This document shows positions 50,368 through 58,450 of a stretch of DNA of 64,000 nucleotides, piece by piece. A program made the position numbers and the translations under genes. Origin of the DNA: Parvibaculum sp. (GTDB taxonomy: Bacteria > Pseudomonadota > Alphaproteobacteria > Parvibaculales > Parvibaculaceae); NCBI GenBank assembly GCA_017642695.1, contig JAEPQD010000001.1, positions 1,170,764 through 1,234,763 of the forward strand, given 5' to 3'. Numbering within the stretch: position 1 is the first letter of the stretch; each line of letters begins with the position of its first letter. The notes below the pieces were generated by a model. It saw only the letters and a program-made list of their open reading frames with translations, had not been told where the DNA came from and ran no database searches.

Positions 50368-51485
50368 GCCTCGCGATCGCGGCCTTCGCTCGCCGACAGG
50401 TTTTCGCCGATCCCGGCAATCGCCTTCTCGACGGTCTGCGCCGCTTCCATCGTCAGCCGCTCATTATGTTCGAGCCGCTGCGCCATCTGTTCGAAGCGGT
50501 GGGCAAGTGCCTCCGGTACTTCGGTCCGGTGCGAGCGGTCGAGGTCTTCGAGCTTCCGCGCAATGTTCGTAACCGAATTCTCGAAGGTCTTCACTGTCTC
50601 GTCGGTACGGCTCTCTGTGCGCTCGAGACGTTCGGCCATCTTTTCGAGATTGCTCTGCAGCCGCTCGATGGCTGCGCGCTGGTTCTCGGCCGACGATTTT
50701 TCCTCGATAGCCTTCAGTGCCGCTTCCACGGCCTGCGGGCCGATGCCGCTGACGCCGTGCTCCATCTTTTCGAGCCGGTTCGCGAGCTGCATCAGCGTGC
50801 TTTCAAGGGCCTGGGCGCGCTTCTTCGCTTCCTCGCGTTCGGCTTCCTGTTCGGCATTCTCGACGCGGTTCGACAGAGAGGCCAGCGTCTCGCGGATTTC
50901 GCCCAGCGTGTCGTCGGTGCGCCGTTCGGTCGTTTCCAGATGGTCGACGACGGCGTTCACGGCTTTCTCAAGCGTCTGGATCGTGCGCTGGTCTTCCGGT
51001 CGCATGCCGCCGCGCCCGCGTTCGGCACGTTCCATGCGTTCCCCGAGCATCTGGAGCTTCCGCTCCAGCGGATCGATCGTCCGGCTTTCCGAATATCTCT
51101 CGCCCATGTCGTGCTCCGGCTGTTCGATGCGTTCGGCGAGCTGGCTCACCGTCGCTTCGAGCTTGCGCGTCATCTCCGCCGTGCGCCGCTCGCTGTTGTC
51201 GACGCGCTGCACGAGTTCCCGCACGGCTTCCGCCACCGGTCCAAGGTCGATCTTGGGTTCGGGTACGGAGGCCTGTGGAGCTCTGTGCTCCGGCTCCGAG
51301 TACCGGTTCTGCATCGCCGGCGGCTCCTGTTGCCCCACTTCGTCGGTGCCCGTGTCCATGATCACCTGGTTCAACCAGGCGCCGAGCGTCACGCCCGCCC
51401 GGCGTGCGGCCTGCTTGGCCGCTTCTCGCGCCTCGGGCTCAATACCCTTGACGCTCCATGGAACCCCCGATCGCATCCGAATCAC
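50364..51485 (-). CDS. PodJ-like polarity factor, N-terminal coiled-coil half
   Basis: 373 residues. The beginning MRSGVPWSVKGIEPEAREAA and the following AARRAGVTLGAWLNQVI are the usual start of PodJ-like proteins of this order. The rest is heptad-rich coiled coil made of repeated units such as RLEKMEHGV, LEKMAERLERTESRTDETV and RFEQMAQRLEHNERLTME. It ends at a TGA (50366-50364) overlapping the GTG of the C-terminal half, one base out of frame. A frameshift within GATCGCGAGGCGTGACATC would join them. The start could also be the ATG at 51476. Confidence 0.8.
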   Translation of the reverse strand: MIRMRSGVPWSVKGIEPEAREAAKQAARRAGVTLGAWLNQVIMDTGTDEVGQQEPPAMQNRYSEPEHRAPQASVPEPKIDLGPVAEAVRELVQRVDNSERRTAEMTRKLEATVSQLAERIEQPEHDMGERYSESRTIDPLERKLQMLGERMERAERGRGGMRPEDQRTIQTLEKAVNAVVDHLETTERRTDDTLGEIRETLASLSNRVENAEQEAEREEAKKRAQALESTLMQLANRLEKMEHGVSGIGPQAVEAALKAIEEKSSAENQRAAIERLQSNLEKMAERLERTESRTDETVKTFENSVTNIARKLEDLDRSHRTEVPEALAHRFEQMAQRLEHNERLTMEAAQTVEKAIAGIGENLSASEGRDREA

Positions 51486-51710
51486 TATGCCCGTTAACCC
51501 TCAGGCCAGTATAAACCGCGCTATCTGGTATTTCTAAACGCAGACTGACCCTAAATCTTGTCACGGCTCTTCTTGTCGCCGCCGGCGCGCGTGGATGCGG
51601 CGGGACGTGCTGTTTCAGCACACCAATAAAGCGGCAAGGTCGGTAAATACCGCGTTAACCCGCGGCCCTAAGTGCGCGCCATGCCGATATTTTTTTGCGA
51701 GGGGGTTCGA

Positions 51711-52784
51711 TCAGGCGCCGTTCCGCAGCCGGAGCATCTCGGCGTCGCTCCAGCGCGACCAGTCCCGGGCTTTTGCGAGATAGGCATCGTGCGAGGCGGC
51801 AACCCGGGCGGCAAGCTCGCTTGCCTCCGCCAGTTCCGCCATCACTTCGCCCGCCACCTTCGTCATCTCGGCTGCGACGGGGTCGGGCCACCGCCTGAGT
51901 TCGGCCCCGCCGCCGGCCGTCAGCGCCGCAAAGGCCTCGATGTTGTGGAAAGTGAAATCGGCCAGCGTCTCGGCGGCCGTTGCCAGCGCCGCACCGCGCA
52001 CGATCTGCTGCAGGTCGTCCGGCAGCGCCTCGAATTTTTCCCTGGATACGATCAGCTCGAGTGCGGGCCCTGCCTCATGGAAGGCGGGCAGGTAATAGTA
52101 CCGCGCCACCTTGTCGAGCCCGAAGGCCGTGTCGTTCCAGGGGCCCACCCATTCGGCCGCGTCGATCGTGCCGTTCTTCATCGAACTGAAGATTTCGCCG
52201 GGCGGCGTCAGCACCACACTCGCGCCGAGGCGCCGCATTACCTCACCGCCGAGCCCCGCGATCCGGAACCGCAGCCCTTTGATGTCGTCGAGTGCATTGA
52301 TCTCACGGTTGAACCAGCCGCCCGCCTGAACGCCACTCGACCCGGCATAGAAAGGCAGCACACCGAAGGGCCGATAGGCTTCCTCCCACAGCGCCTGTCC
52401 GCCGCCGAATTGCAGCCAGCCCGACATCTCCGGCGCCATCAGGCCGAAGGGAACGCCGGTAAAATAGTGGAAGACCGGATTTTTGCCCTGCCAGTAGTAA
52501 GGCGTTCCGTGCCCCATTTCGCAGACACCCTGCGATACCGCATCGAAGACCTCGAAGGGCGGCACGATCTCGCCCGCGCCATAGAGCTTTACGGTCAGCC
52601 TCCCGCCGGACATTGCGCCGATCCGGTCGGCAAGGCGCTGTGCATTGACGCCGACACCGGGCGCGCCTTTCGGCCACGCCGTCGCCATCTGCCACTGGAT
52701 AGCGTCAGCCGTCCGCGCGGAAGTGGCAAGGGCAGGCAGCGCGATCGCGCCTGCCGCTGCGCCGAGAAAGTCTCTGCGTTTCAT
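51711..52784 (-). CDS. TRAP transporter substrate-binding protein (DctP type)
   Basis: 357 residues. A Tat-like signal (MKRRDFLGAAAGAIALPALA) sends it to the periplasm. The mature chain has the TRAP pattern TAWPKGAPGVGVNAQRLADRI, GTPYYWQGKNPVFHYF, DIKGLRFRIAGLGGEVMRRL and NGTIDAAEWVGPWND. The last Trp-Asp pattern resembles the TakP group that binds 2-oxo acids. No TRAP membrane subunits (DctQ/DctM) are nearby, so it must pair with a transporter elsewhere. Confidence 0.9.
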   Translation of the reverse strand: MKRRDFLGAAAGAIALPALATSARTADAIQWQMATAWPKGAPGVGVNAQRLADRIGAMSGGRLTVKLYGAGEIVPPFEVFDAVSQGVCEMGHGTPYYWQGKNPVFHYFTGVPFGLMAPEMSGWLQFGGGQALWEEAYRPFGVLPFYAGSSGVQAGGWFNREINALDDIKGLRFRIAGLGGEVMRRLGASVVLTPPGEIFSSMKNGTIDAAEWVGPWNDTAFGLDKVARYYYLPAFHEAGPALELIVSREKFEALPDDLQQIVRGAALATAAETLADFTFHNIEAFAALTAGGGAELRRWPDPVAAEMTKVAGEVMAELAEASELAARVAASHDAYLAKARDWSRWSDAEMLRLRNGA

Positions 52785-52851
52785 CTATGTGGTCCCCCGG
52801 AGAATCTGTCGCGCGAGCATGTCACCTCGCGCGCATCTCCGGCAACGGTCT

Positions 52852-53409
52852 TCACGGACCGGAGAAGACCTGCACCGCGATGATCCGATTGCCGCTCCGC
52901 GCAATGCCTATGCCGCTCTTCGTCATCTCCGCGGCTTGCATGTTCTTGCGGTGGGACGGGCTCTTCGCCCATTTATCAACCAGCGTTTCGGCCAGTGCCT
53001 GGTCGCTCATCGAGGCATAGCTGGGCCCTTCGACGACCTGGATGTTTTCGGAGACCCGGCCATTGAAGTCCGGATCAAGCGCCAGCAGCCGCTCGCGCGG
53101 GCCCTGGCCATCCGGATTGTGGTGTCCGAAAAAACCGCGAAGCTGCATGTCTGCCGCGTGCACGCTTGCGGCCCTTTGCAACATCGCATCGGCGGAGAGC
53201 GCGTTGACGCCCTTCCCGGCCCGGAAATCGTTCACGGCTTTCAGGATCGCCCGGCCGAGCGGCGTCTCGCTCCGGGCGGCGGCGCTCGCTTCCGCCGGCA
53301 GGCTCGCCGTGCTGACTTCCTGCGGTTTCATGGACGATCCGCCACTGGCGCATGCGGCAAGCAGCGTGCATGTGATCAGAAGGGTGGCGGTCGCCGCGAT
53401 GCGCTGCAT
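52852..53409 (-). CDS. CAP-domain (SCP/PR-1) lipoprotein
   Basis: 185 residues with a lipoprotein signal (ATLLITCTLLAAC, lipobox LAAC). The CAP domain from about residue 50 keeps the landmarks: LKAVNDFRAGKGV, HAADMQLRGFFGHHNPDG, SENIQ and WAKSPSHRKNM, the two His and two Glu placements of the cavity. These secreted proteins may bind lipids or metal; the role is not known. GGAGAGAAA precedes the ATG. It is divergent from the MerR regulator. Confidence 0.9.
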   Translation of the reverse strand: MQRIAATATLLITCTLLAACASGGSSMKPQEVSTASLPAEASAAARSETPLGRAILKAVNDFRAGKGVNALSADAMLQRAASVHAADMQLRGFFGHHNPDGQGPRERLLALDPDFNGRVSENIQVVEGPSYASMSDQALAETLVDKWAKSPSHRKNMQAAEMTKSGIGIARSGNRIIAVQVFSGP

Positions 53410-53490
53410 GGATTTCTCTCCGGCCGGCTTTCTGTTGCCGCTAATAGAGCATTGGCGGCACCCATCGCCAAAAAAGATTTCGCGACCTCA

Positions 53491-53519
53491 TTGACGCTTA
53501 CGTCAACGTCAACTAGAGT
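53491..53519 (+). promoter_or_regulatory. MerR-type promoter/operator of the beta-oxidation regulator
   Basis: TTGACGCTTACGTCAACGTCAA at 53491-53512 has end arms TTGACG/CGTCAA as an inverted repeat. It overlaps the promoter: -35 TTGACG (53491-53496) and -10 TAGAGT (53514-53519), 17-bp spacing. It is close to the TTTACGTAAACG-type operators described for LiuR-like MerR regulators of acyl-CoA catabolism. Confidence 0.65.
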
Positions 53520-53637
53520 GCGGTCCACTTTCATAAAAATGGCTGAAAACAGCCGAAAATCCGGGCTTCAAACACGATCGAACGGTGCCGCCGCAACCCG
53601 GTTTGCCGCATCCGTTCGCCAGTCAGGGAGAAAGTTC

Positions 53638-54165
53638 ATGGAACAGCAGCTTCACGTCGCCTCGGGCGCCGCGGCGCAGCGCAACGGCCTCGATCGGGGC
53701 GAGTGCGCCGGTGTCACCTTCTCGATCACCGAACTCGCCGACGAATTCGGCCTCACCACCCGAGCCATCCGTTTCTATGAGGACAAGGGCCTTCTGACAC
53801 CCGAGCGCAGGGGCCAGACCCGCGTCTACCATCCGCGCGATCGCGCCCGGCTGACGCTGATCGTGCGCGGCAAGAACGTCGGTCTCGCCCTGTCCGAGAT
53901 CAAGGAAATCCTGAGCCTCTACGACCTTCACGACGGCTGCGAGACGCAGAACCGTGTCGCCGTCGACAAGTTCCGCAAGCGCATCGCCCAGCTCACCGAG
54001 CAGCGCACGGAGATCGACCTTCAGATCAGGACGCTGGAGGAAAGCTGCGCCCGCCTCGAAGCGCAGATCGAGGAACAGGTGAAGGAAGCCCGGAAATCCG
54101 GTGTGGCGGCGAAGGCGGAAGCAAAGCCGGCGAAGACGAAGAAGCCCGAAAAGGCTATCGTTTGA
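53638..54165 (+). CDS. MerR family regulator, LiuR-like
   Basis: 175 residues. The MerR DNA-binding domain is clear: TFSITELADEFGLTTRAIRFY, EDKGLLTPERRGQTRVY, then RARLTLIVRGKNVGLALSEIKEIL. It is followed by a dimer coiled coil and a Lys/Ala-rich tail. This subgroup lies beside fatty-acid or branched-chain degradation genes. AGGGAGAAAG precedes the ATG. The acyl-CoA dehydrogenase gene follows in the same direction by 53 bp, so the regulator probably controls the whole unit down to 60703. A longer frame back to 52645 is antisense to neighbours and not coding. Confidence 0.92.
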   Translation: MEQQLHVASGAAAQRNGLDRGECAGVTFSITELADEFGLTTRAIRFYEDKGLLTPERRGQTRVYHPRDRARLTLIVRGKNVGLALSEIKEILSLYDLHDGCETQNRVAVDKFRKRIAQLTEQRTEIDLQIRTLEESCARLEAQIEEQVKEARKSGVAAKAEAKPAKTKKPEKAIV

Positions 54166-54218
54166 GGTAACCGCGCCTCCCGTCCCCGGGGGGCGTCTTA
54201 CCTGCCGGAGGATCGTCC

Positions 54219-56012
54219 ATGCCGACCTACAAAGCGCCGCTGCGCGAATACCGTTTCCTGCTCAACGAGCTGTTCGACTTCTCGCAATACGCGAATCTTC
54301 CAGGCTTCGCGGATGCACCAGCCGATCTGGTGGACGCGATCCTCGAGGAGGCTGCGAAGCTGACGGAAGAAGTGCTGCTGCCACTCAACCAGGTCGGCGA
54401 CCGTGAGGGCTGCAAGCTTGAAAACGGCGTGGTAACGACGCCGACGGGCTTCAAGGAGGCCTACAAGTTGCTTGTCGACGGCGGCTGGCCCGCGCTCGTC
54501 GCGGACACGGAGTATGGCGGCCAGGGACTGCCGAATGCGCTCGGCGTCATCTTCAACGAGATGGTCTCTTCCGCCAACATGGCCTTCGGCATGTATCCGG
54601 GCCTCAGCCACGGCGCCTATTCCGCGCTTTCGCAGCACGGCACGCCGGAGCAGAAGGAAAAATACCTGCCGAAGCTCGTGACGGGCGAATGGACCGGCAC
54701 GATGAACCTCACCGAGCCTCATTGCGGCACCGATCTCGGCCTTCTGCGCTCCAAGGCCGTGCCGGTAGGCGACGGCTCCTACAAGATCAGCGGCCAGAAG
54801 ATCTTCATTTCCGCAGGTGAGCACGACCTCGCCGAGAACATTCTCCATCTCGTTCTCGCCCGCATCGAAGGCGCTCCGGCGGGCGTAAAGGGCATCTCGC
54901 TCTTCCTTGTCCCGAAGTTCCTCGTCAACGACGACGGCTCGCTGGGAAACCGCAATGGCGTCTCCTGCGGCTCGCTCGAGGAGAAAATGGGCATTCACGG
55001 CAACGCAACCTGCGTGCTGAACTACGACGAGGCCATCGGCTGGCTTGTCGGCGAGGAGCACAAGGGGCTGCGTGCCATGTTCACGATGATGAACGAAGCG
55101 CGCCTCGGCGTCGGTCTGCAGGGCCTCTCCCAATCCGAGGTCGCCTACCAGAACGCCGTGACCTACGCACTCGAGCGTCTGCAGGGCCGTTCGCTCACGG
55201 GCCCAAAGGCGGAGGACAAGCCCGCCGACCCGCTTATCGTTCATCCCGACATCCGCCGCATGCTGCTCGACATCAAGTCCTTCAACGAGGGTGCCCGCGC
55301 GCTTCTCGTCTGGACGGCGTTGCATGGCGACCTTTCGCATCGTTCGGACGATGAAAAGACGCGCGAATTCGGCGATGACATGATGGCGCTGCTGACGCCC
55401 GTCCTGAAGGGATACTTCACGGATCGCGGTTTCATGAATGCAGTCGACGCTCAACAGGTCTATGGCGGCCACGGCTATATCGGCGAGTGGGGCATGGAGC
55501 AGTTCGTGCGAGATGCCCGCATCGCCATGATCTACGAGGGCGCGAATGGCGTTCAGGCGCTCGATCTCGTCGGTCGAAAGCTGGCGCAGAACGGCGGCCG
55601 CGCCGTCTTCGCCTTCTTCAAGGCGGTGGACGACTTTGTGGCCGCGAACGGGAACGACGAGAAGTTGAAGCCCTTCGTTGAACCGCTCGCCCGCGCCCGC
55701 AAGGACCTCGAGGCCGCCACCATGTGGTTCATGGAGAACGCGCTCGAAAACCCGGATCACGCCGGTGCGGGCTCGACGCCCTACATGCACCTCTTCGGGG
55801 TCACGGGCATCGCTTTCATGTGGGCGATGATGGCCCGGGTCGCGAATGACAAGCTCGCCGCCGCAAAGGATGGCGACAAGGCCTACTACGAAACGAAAAT
55901 AAAAACCGGCCGCTACTACATGGATCATGTGGTGCCCGAAACGGCGACGCATCTCGCGCGTATCCGTCACGGCGCTGACCCCATGATGGCGCTGGCCGCC
56001 AACGAATTCTGA
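54219..56012 (+). CDS. Acyl-CoA dehydrogenase (597-residue type)
   Basis: The protein is longer than the usual 380-residue dehydrogenase, with an extra C-terminal helical region after about residue 460. The FAD and substrate motifs [18 protein letters not shown] and the catalytic Glu 440 in [16 protein letters not shown] are plain. It introduces the first double bond in fatty acyl-CoA oxidation, passing electrons to ETF. GGAGGAT precedes the ATG. It is the first enzyme of the unit dehydrogenase-dehydrogenase-thiolase-bifunctional enzyme. Confidence 0.94.
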   Translation: MPTYKAPLREYRFLLNELFDFSQYANLPGFADAPADLVDAILEEAAKLTEEVLLPLNQVGDREGCKLENGVVTTPTGFKEAYKLLVDGGWPALVADTEYGGQGLPNALGVIFNEMVSSANMAFGMYPGLSHGAYSALSQHGTPEQKEKYLPKLVTGEWTGTMNLTEPHCGTDLGLLRSKAVPVGDGSYKISGQKIFISAGEHDLAENILHLVLARIEGAPAGVKGISLFLVPKFLVNDDGSLGNRNGVSCGSLEEKMGIHGNATCVLNYDEAIGWLVGEEHKGLRAMFTMMNEARLGVGLQGLSQSEVAYQNAVTYALERLQGRSLTGPKAEDKPADPLIVHPDIRRMLLDIKSFNEGARALLVWTALHGDLSHRSDDEKTREFGDDMMALLTPVLKGYFTDRGFMNAVDAQQVYGGHGYIGEWGMEQFVRDARIAMIYEGANGVQALDLVGRKLAQNGGRAVFAFFKAVDDFVAANGNDEKLKPFVEPLARARKDLEAATMWFMENALENPDHAGAGSTPYMHLFGVTGIAFMWAMMARVANDKLAAAKDGDKAYYETKIKTGRYYMDHVVPETATHLARIRHGADPMMALAANEF

Positions 56013-56037
56013 CAGAACGTCTCAGGGAGTGCGACGA

Positions 56038-57189
56038 ATGGATGCCCAATACAAATCGCCTTGGCTCAACGAGGAATTGCAGATCCTCCAGAGCGCGGTC
56101 GCCAAGTTCTACGAAAAGGAATTCCAGCCTCATGTCGAGCGCTGGGACGATCAGGGTTGCGTCGACCGCGATGCCTGGCTGAAGGCGGGCGAGGCGGGCA
56201 TTCTCTGCGCCTCCATCAAGGAGGAATATGGCGGCGGCGGCGGCAATTTCGGGCACGAGATGGTGATTGCCGAAGAACAGGGCCGCGCCGGCATTTCCGG
56301 TTTCGGCAATTCGGTGCATTCGGGCATCGTCGCGCATTACATCCAGTCCTACGGCACCGAAGAGCAGAAGAAGAAGTGGCTGCCGAAAATGGCGACCGGT
56401 GAAATCGTCGGCGCCATCGCCATGACGGAACCGGGCACGGGTTCCGACCTTCAGGGCGTGAAGACGACCGCGAAGAAGTCCGGCAACCAGTATGTCGTGA
56501 ACGGCCAGAAGACCTTCATCACCAATGGCCAGCAGGCCAATCTCGTCTGCGTCGTCGCGAAGACCGATCCCTCCGCAGGTGCCAAGGGCACCTCGCTCAT
56601 CATGGTCGAGACCGACGAGGTCGAGGGCTTCCGCCGCGGCCGCAACCTGAAGAAGATGGGTCAGAAGGCGCAGGATACGTCCGAGCTGTTCTTCGATGAG
56701 GTGAAGGTCCCGACCTCGAACCTCCTCGGCACGGAAGAAGGCAAGGGCTTCATTCAGCTCATGCAGCAGCTGCCGCAGGAACGCCTCATCATCGCGGTCC
56801 AGGCCTGCGTCGCGATGGAAATGGCCCTCAAATACACGGCCGATTATGTGAAGGAGCGCACCGCCTTCGGCCAGCGCATCCTCGACTTCCAGAACACCCA
56901 GTTCAAGCTTGCCGAATGCAAGACGGAAGCTACCATCGCTCGCGTGTTCACCGACGACTGCGCGGTGAAGCTGCTCGACGGCAAGCTCGATCCGACCACC
57001 GCCGCAATGGCCAAGTGGTGGACCACGCAGAAGCAGAACGAGATCGTCGACACCTGTCTGCAGTTCTTCGGCGGTTACGGCTACATGATGGAATACCCCA
57101 TCGCGAAGCTCTACACCGACGCCCGCATTCAGAAGATCTACGGCGGCACAAACGAAATCATGAAGATGCTCATCGCCCGCACGCTCTGA
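56038..57189 (+). CDS. Acyl-CoA dehydrogenase (long-chain/isovaleryl type)
   Basis: 383 residues with normal family length. It shows the flavin motifs [17 protein letters not shown] and FITNGQQA, and [16 protein letters not shown] near the end. The C-terminal motif has Gly, not Glu, at the usual catalytic place (YGGTNE), while Glu 248 in LPQERLIIA occupies the position of the base in the long-chain and isovaleryl enzymes. The start is the ATG at 56038; an in-frame GTG at 56029 directly follows GGGAG. It lies 25 bp after the first dehydrogenase gene. Confidence 0.92.
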   Translation: MDAQYKSPWLNEELQILQSAVAKFYEKEFQPHVERWDDQGCVDRDAWLKAGEAGILCASIKEEYGGGGGNFGHEMVIAEEQGRAGISGFGNSVHSGIVAHYIQSYGTEEQKKKWLPKMATGEIVGAIAMTEPGTGSDLQGVKTTAKKSGNQYVVNGQKTFITNGQQANLVCVVAKTDPSAGAKGTSLIMVETDEVEGFRRGRNLKKMGQKAQDTSELFFDEVKVPTSNLLGTEEGKGFIQLMQQLPQERLIIAVQACVAMEMALKYTADYVKERTAFGQRILDFQNTQFKLAECKTEATIARVFTDDCAVKLLDGKLDPTTAAMAKWWTTQKQNEIVDTCLQFFGGYGYMMEYPIAKLYTDARIQKIYGGTNEIMKMLIARTL

Positions 57190-57235
57190 CCGCGCGCGTT
57201 GCCGAGAGAAACAAAGTCCCCCAGGGAGACATCAG

Positions 57236-58441
57236 ATGACCGAATGTTTTGTCTATGACACCGTCCGCACGCCCCGTGGCAAGGGCAAGAAGGACGGCGC
57301 GCTGCACGAAGTGACGGCGCTCGAACTTTCCACGCAGACCCTGAAGGCGATCCGCGACCGCAACGATCTCGACACATCGAAGGTCGATGACGTCGTGCTC
57401 GGTTGCGTCGACCCGGTCGGCGAGCAGGGAGGCGACATCGCCCGCATCGCGGTGCTGAACGCCGACTATGCGCAGACGACCGCCGGTGTGCAGATCAACC
57501 GCTTCTGCGCTTCCGGCCTCGAAGCGACCAACATGGCGGCGGCGAAAGTCATGTCCGGCGAGGCCGACATGGCGATCGGCGGCGGCGTCGAGTCCATGTC
57601 GCGCGTCGGCATGGGCGCGTCGGGCGGTTCCTGGTCGACCGATCCGGGCATCGCCTTCAAATCCTACTTCACGCCCCAGGGCATCGGCGCGGACCTCATC
57701 TGCACCAAATACGGCTTCTCCCGTGCCGATGTCGACGCTTATGCCGTCGAAAGCCAGAAGCGCGCGAAGAATGCATGGGACAAGGGTTATTTCTCGAACT
57801 CCGTCATTCCGGTGAAGGACATCAACGGCCTCACCATCCTCGACCATGACGAGCACATGCGCCCCGACGCGACCATGCAGTCACTCGCCTCGCTCCAGCC
57901 CTCTTTCGCCTCCCTCGGCGAGTTCGCCTTTGACGGCGTCGCGCTCGAACGCTACCCGGAAGTGGAAGAAATCAATCACTGCCACCACGCGGGCAACTCC
58001 TCCGGCATCGTGGATGGCGCCTCTGCCGTTCTCGTCGGCAACGAGGCGACCGGCAAGGCGATGGGCCTGAAGCCCCGCGCCCGCATCCGCGCCATGGCCT
58101 CCATCGGCTCCGAGCCGTGCATCATGCTGACGGGCCCGGCCGACGTCTCCCGCAAGGTGCTGGCCAAGGCCGGCATGAAGCCGGAAGACATCGACCTCTA
58201 TGAGTTGAATGAAGCTTTCGCCTCCGTCGTGCTCCGCATGATGCAGGCGCTCGACATCCCGCACGAGAAGATGAACGTGAACGGCGGCGCCATCGCCATG
58301 GGCCATCCGCTCGGCGCGACCGGCGGCATGATTCTCGGCACCGTGCTCGACGAGCTCGAACGCCGCGATCTCAACACCGCGCTCATCACGCTCTGCGTCG
58401 GCGCGGGCATGGGTACCGCCACCATCATCGAACGCGTGTGA
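57236..58441 (+). CDS. fadA: Acetyl-CoA C-acyltransferase (thiolase)
   Basis: 401 residues with all thiolase landmarks: nucleophile Cys 91 in [10 protein letters not shown], His 357 in [14 protein letters not shown], and Cys 387 in CVGAGMG. It cleaves 3-ketoacyl-CoA with CoA in the last step of beta-oxidation. AGGGAGA precedes the ATG. It is 46 bp after the dehydrogenase and 9 bp before the bifunctional enzyme gene, so the last two are a compact pair. Confidence 0.95.
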   Translation: MTECFVYDTVRTPRGKGKKDGALHEVTALELSTQTLKAIRDRNDLDTSKVDDVVLGCVDPVGEQGGDIARIAVLNADYAQTTAGVQINRFCASGLEATNMAAAKVMSGEADMAIGGGVESMSRVGMGASGGSWSTDPGIAFKSYFTPQGIGADLICTKYGFSRADVDAYAVESQKRAKNAWDKGYFSNSVIPVKDINGLTILDHDEHMRPDATMQSLASLQPSFASLGEFAFDGVALERYPEVEEINHCHHAGNSSGIVDGASAVLVGNEATGKAMGLKPRARIRAMASIGSEPCIMLTGPADVSRKVLAKAGMKPEDIDLYELNEAFASVVLRMMQALDIPHEKMNVNGGAIAMGHPLGATGGMILGTVLDELERRDLNTALITLCVGAGMGTATIIERV

Positions 58442-58450
58442 GGTAGAAAC

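Noticed and set aside
52645-53637. N-terminal extension of the MerR frame
   Set aside because: It runs antisense through the CAP lipoprotein gene; the MerR domain begins after the ATG at 53638, which has a ribosome-binding site.
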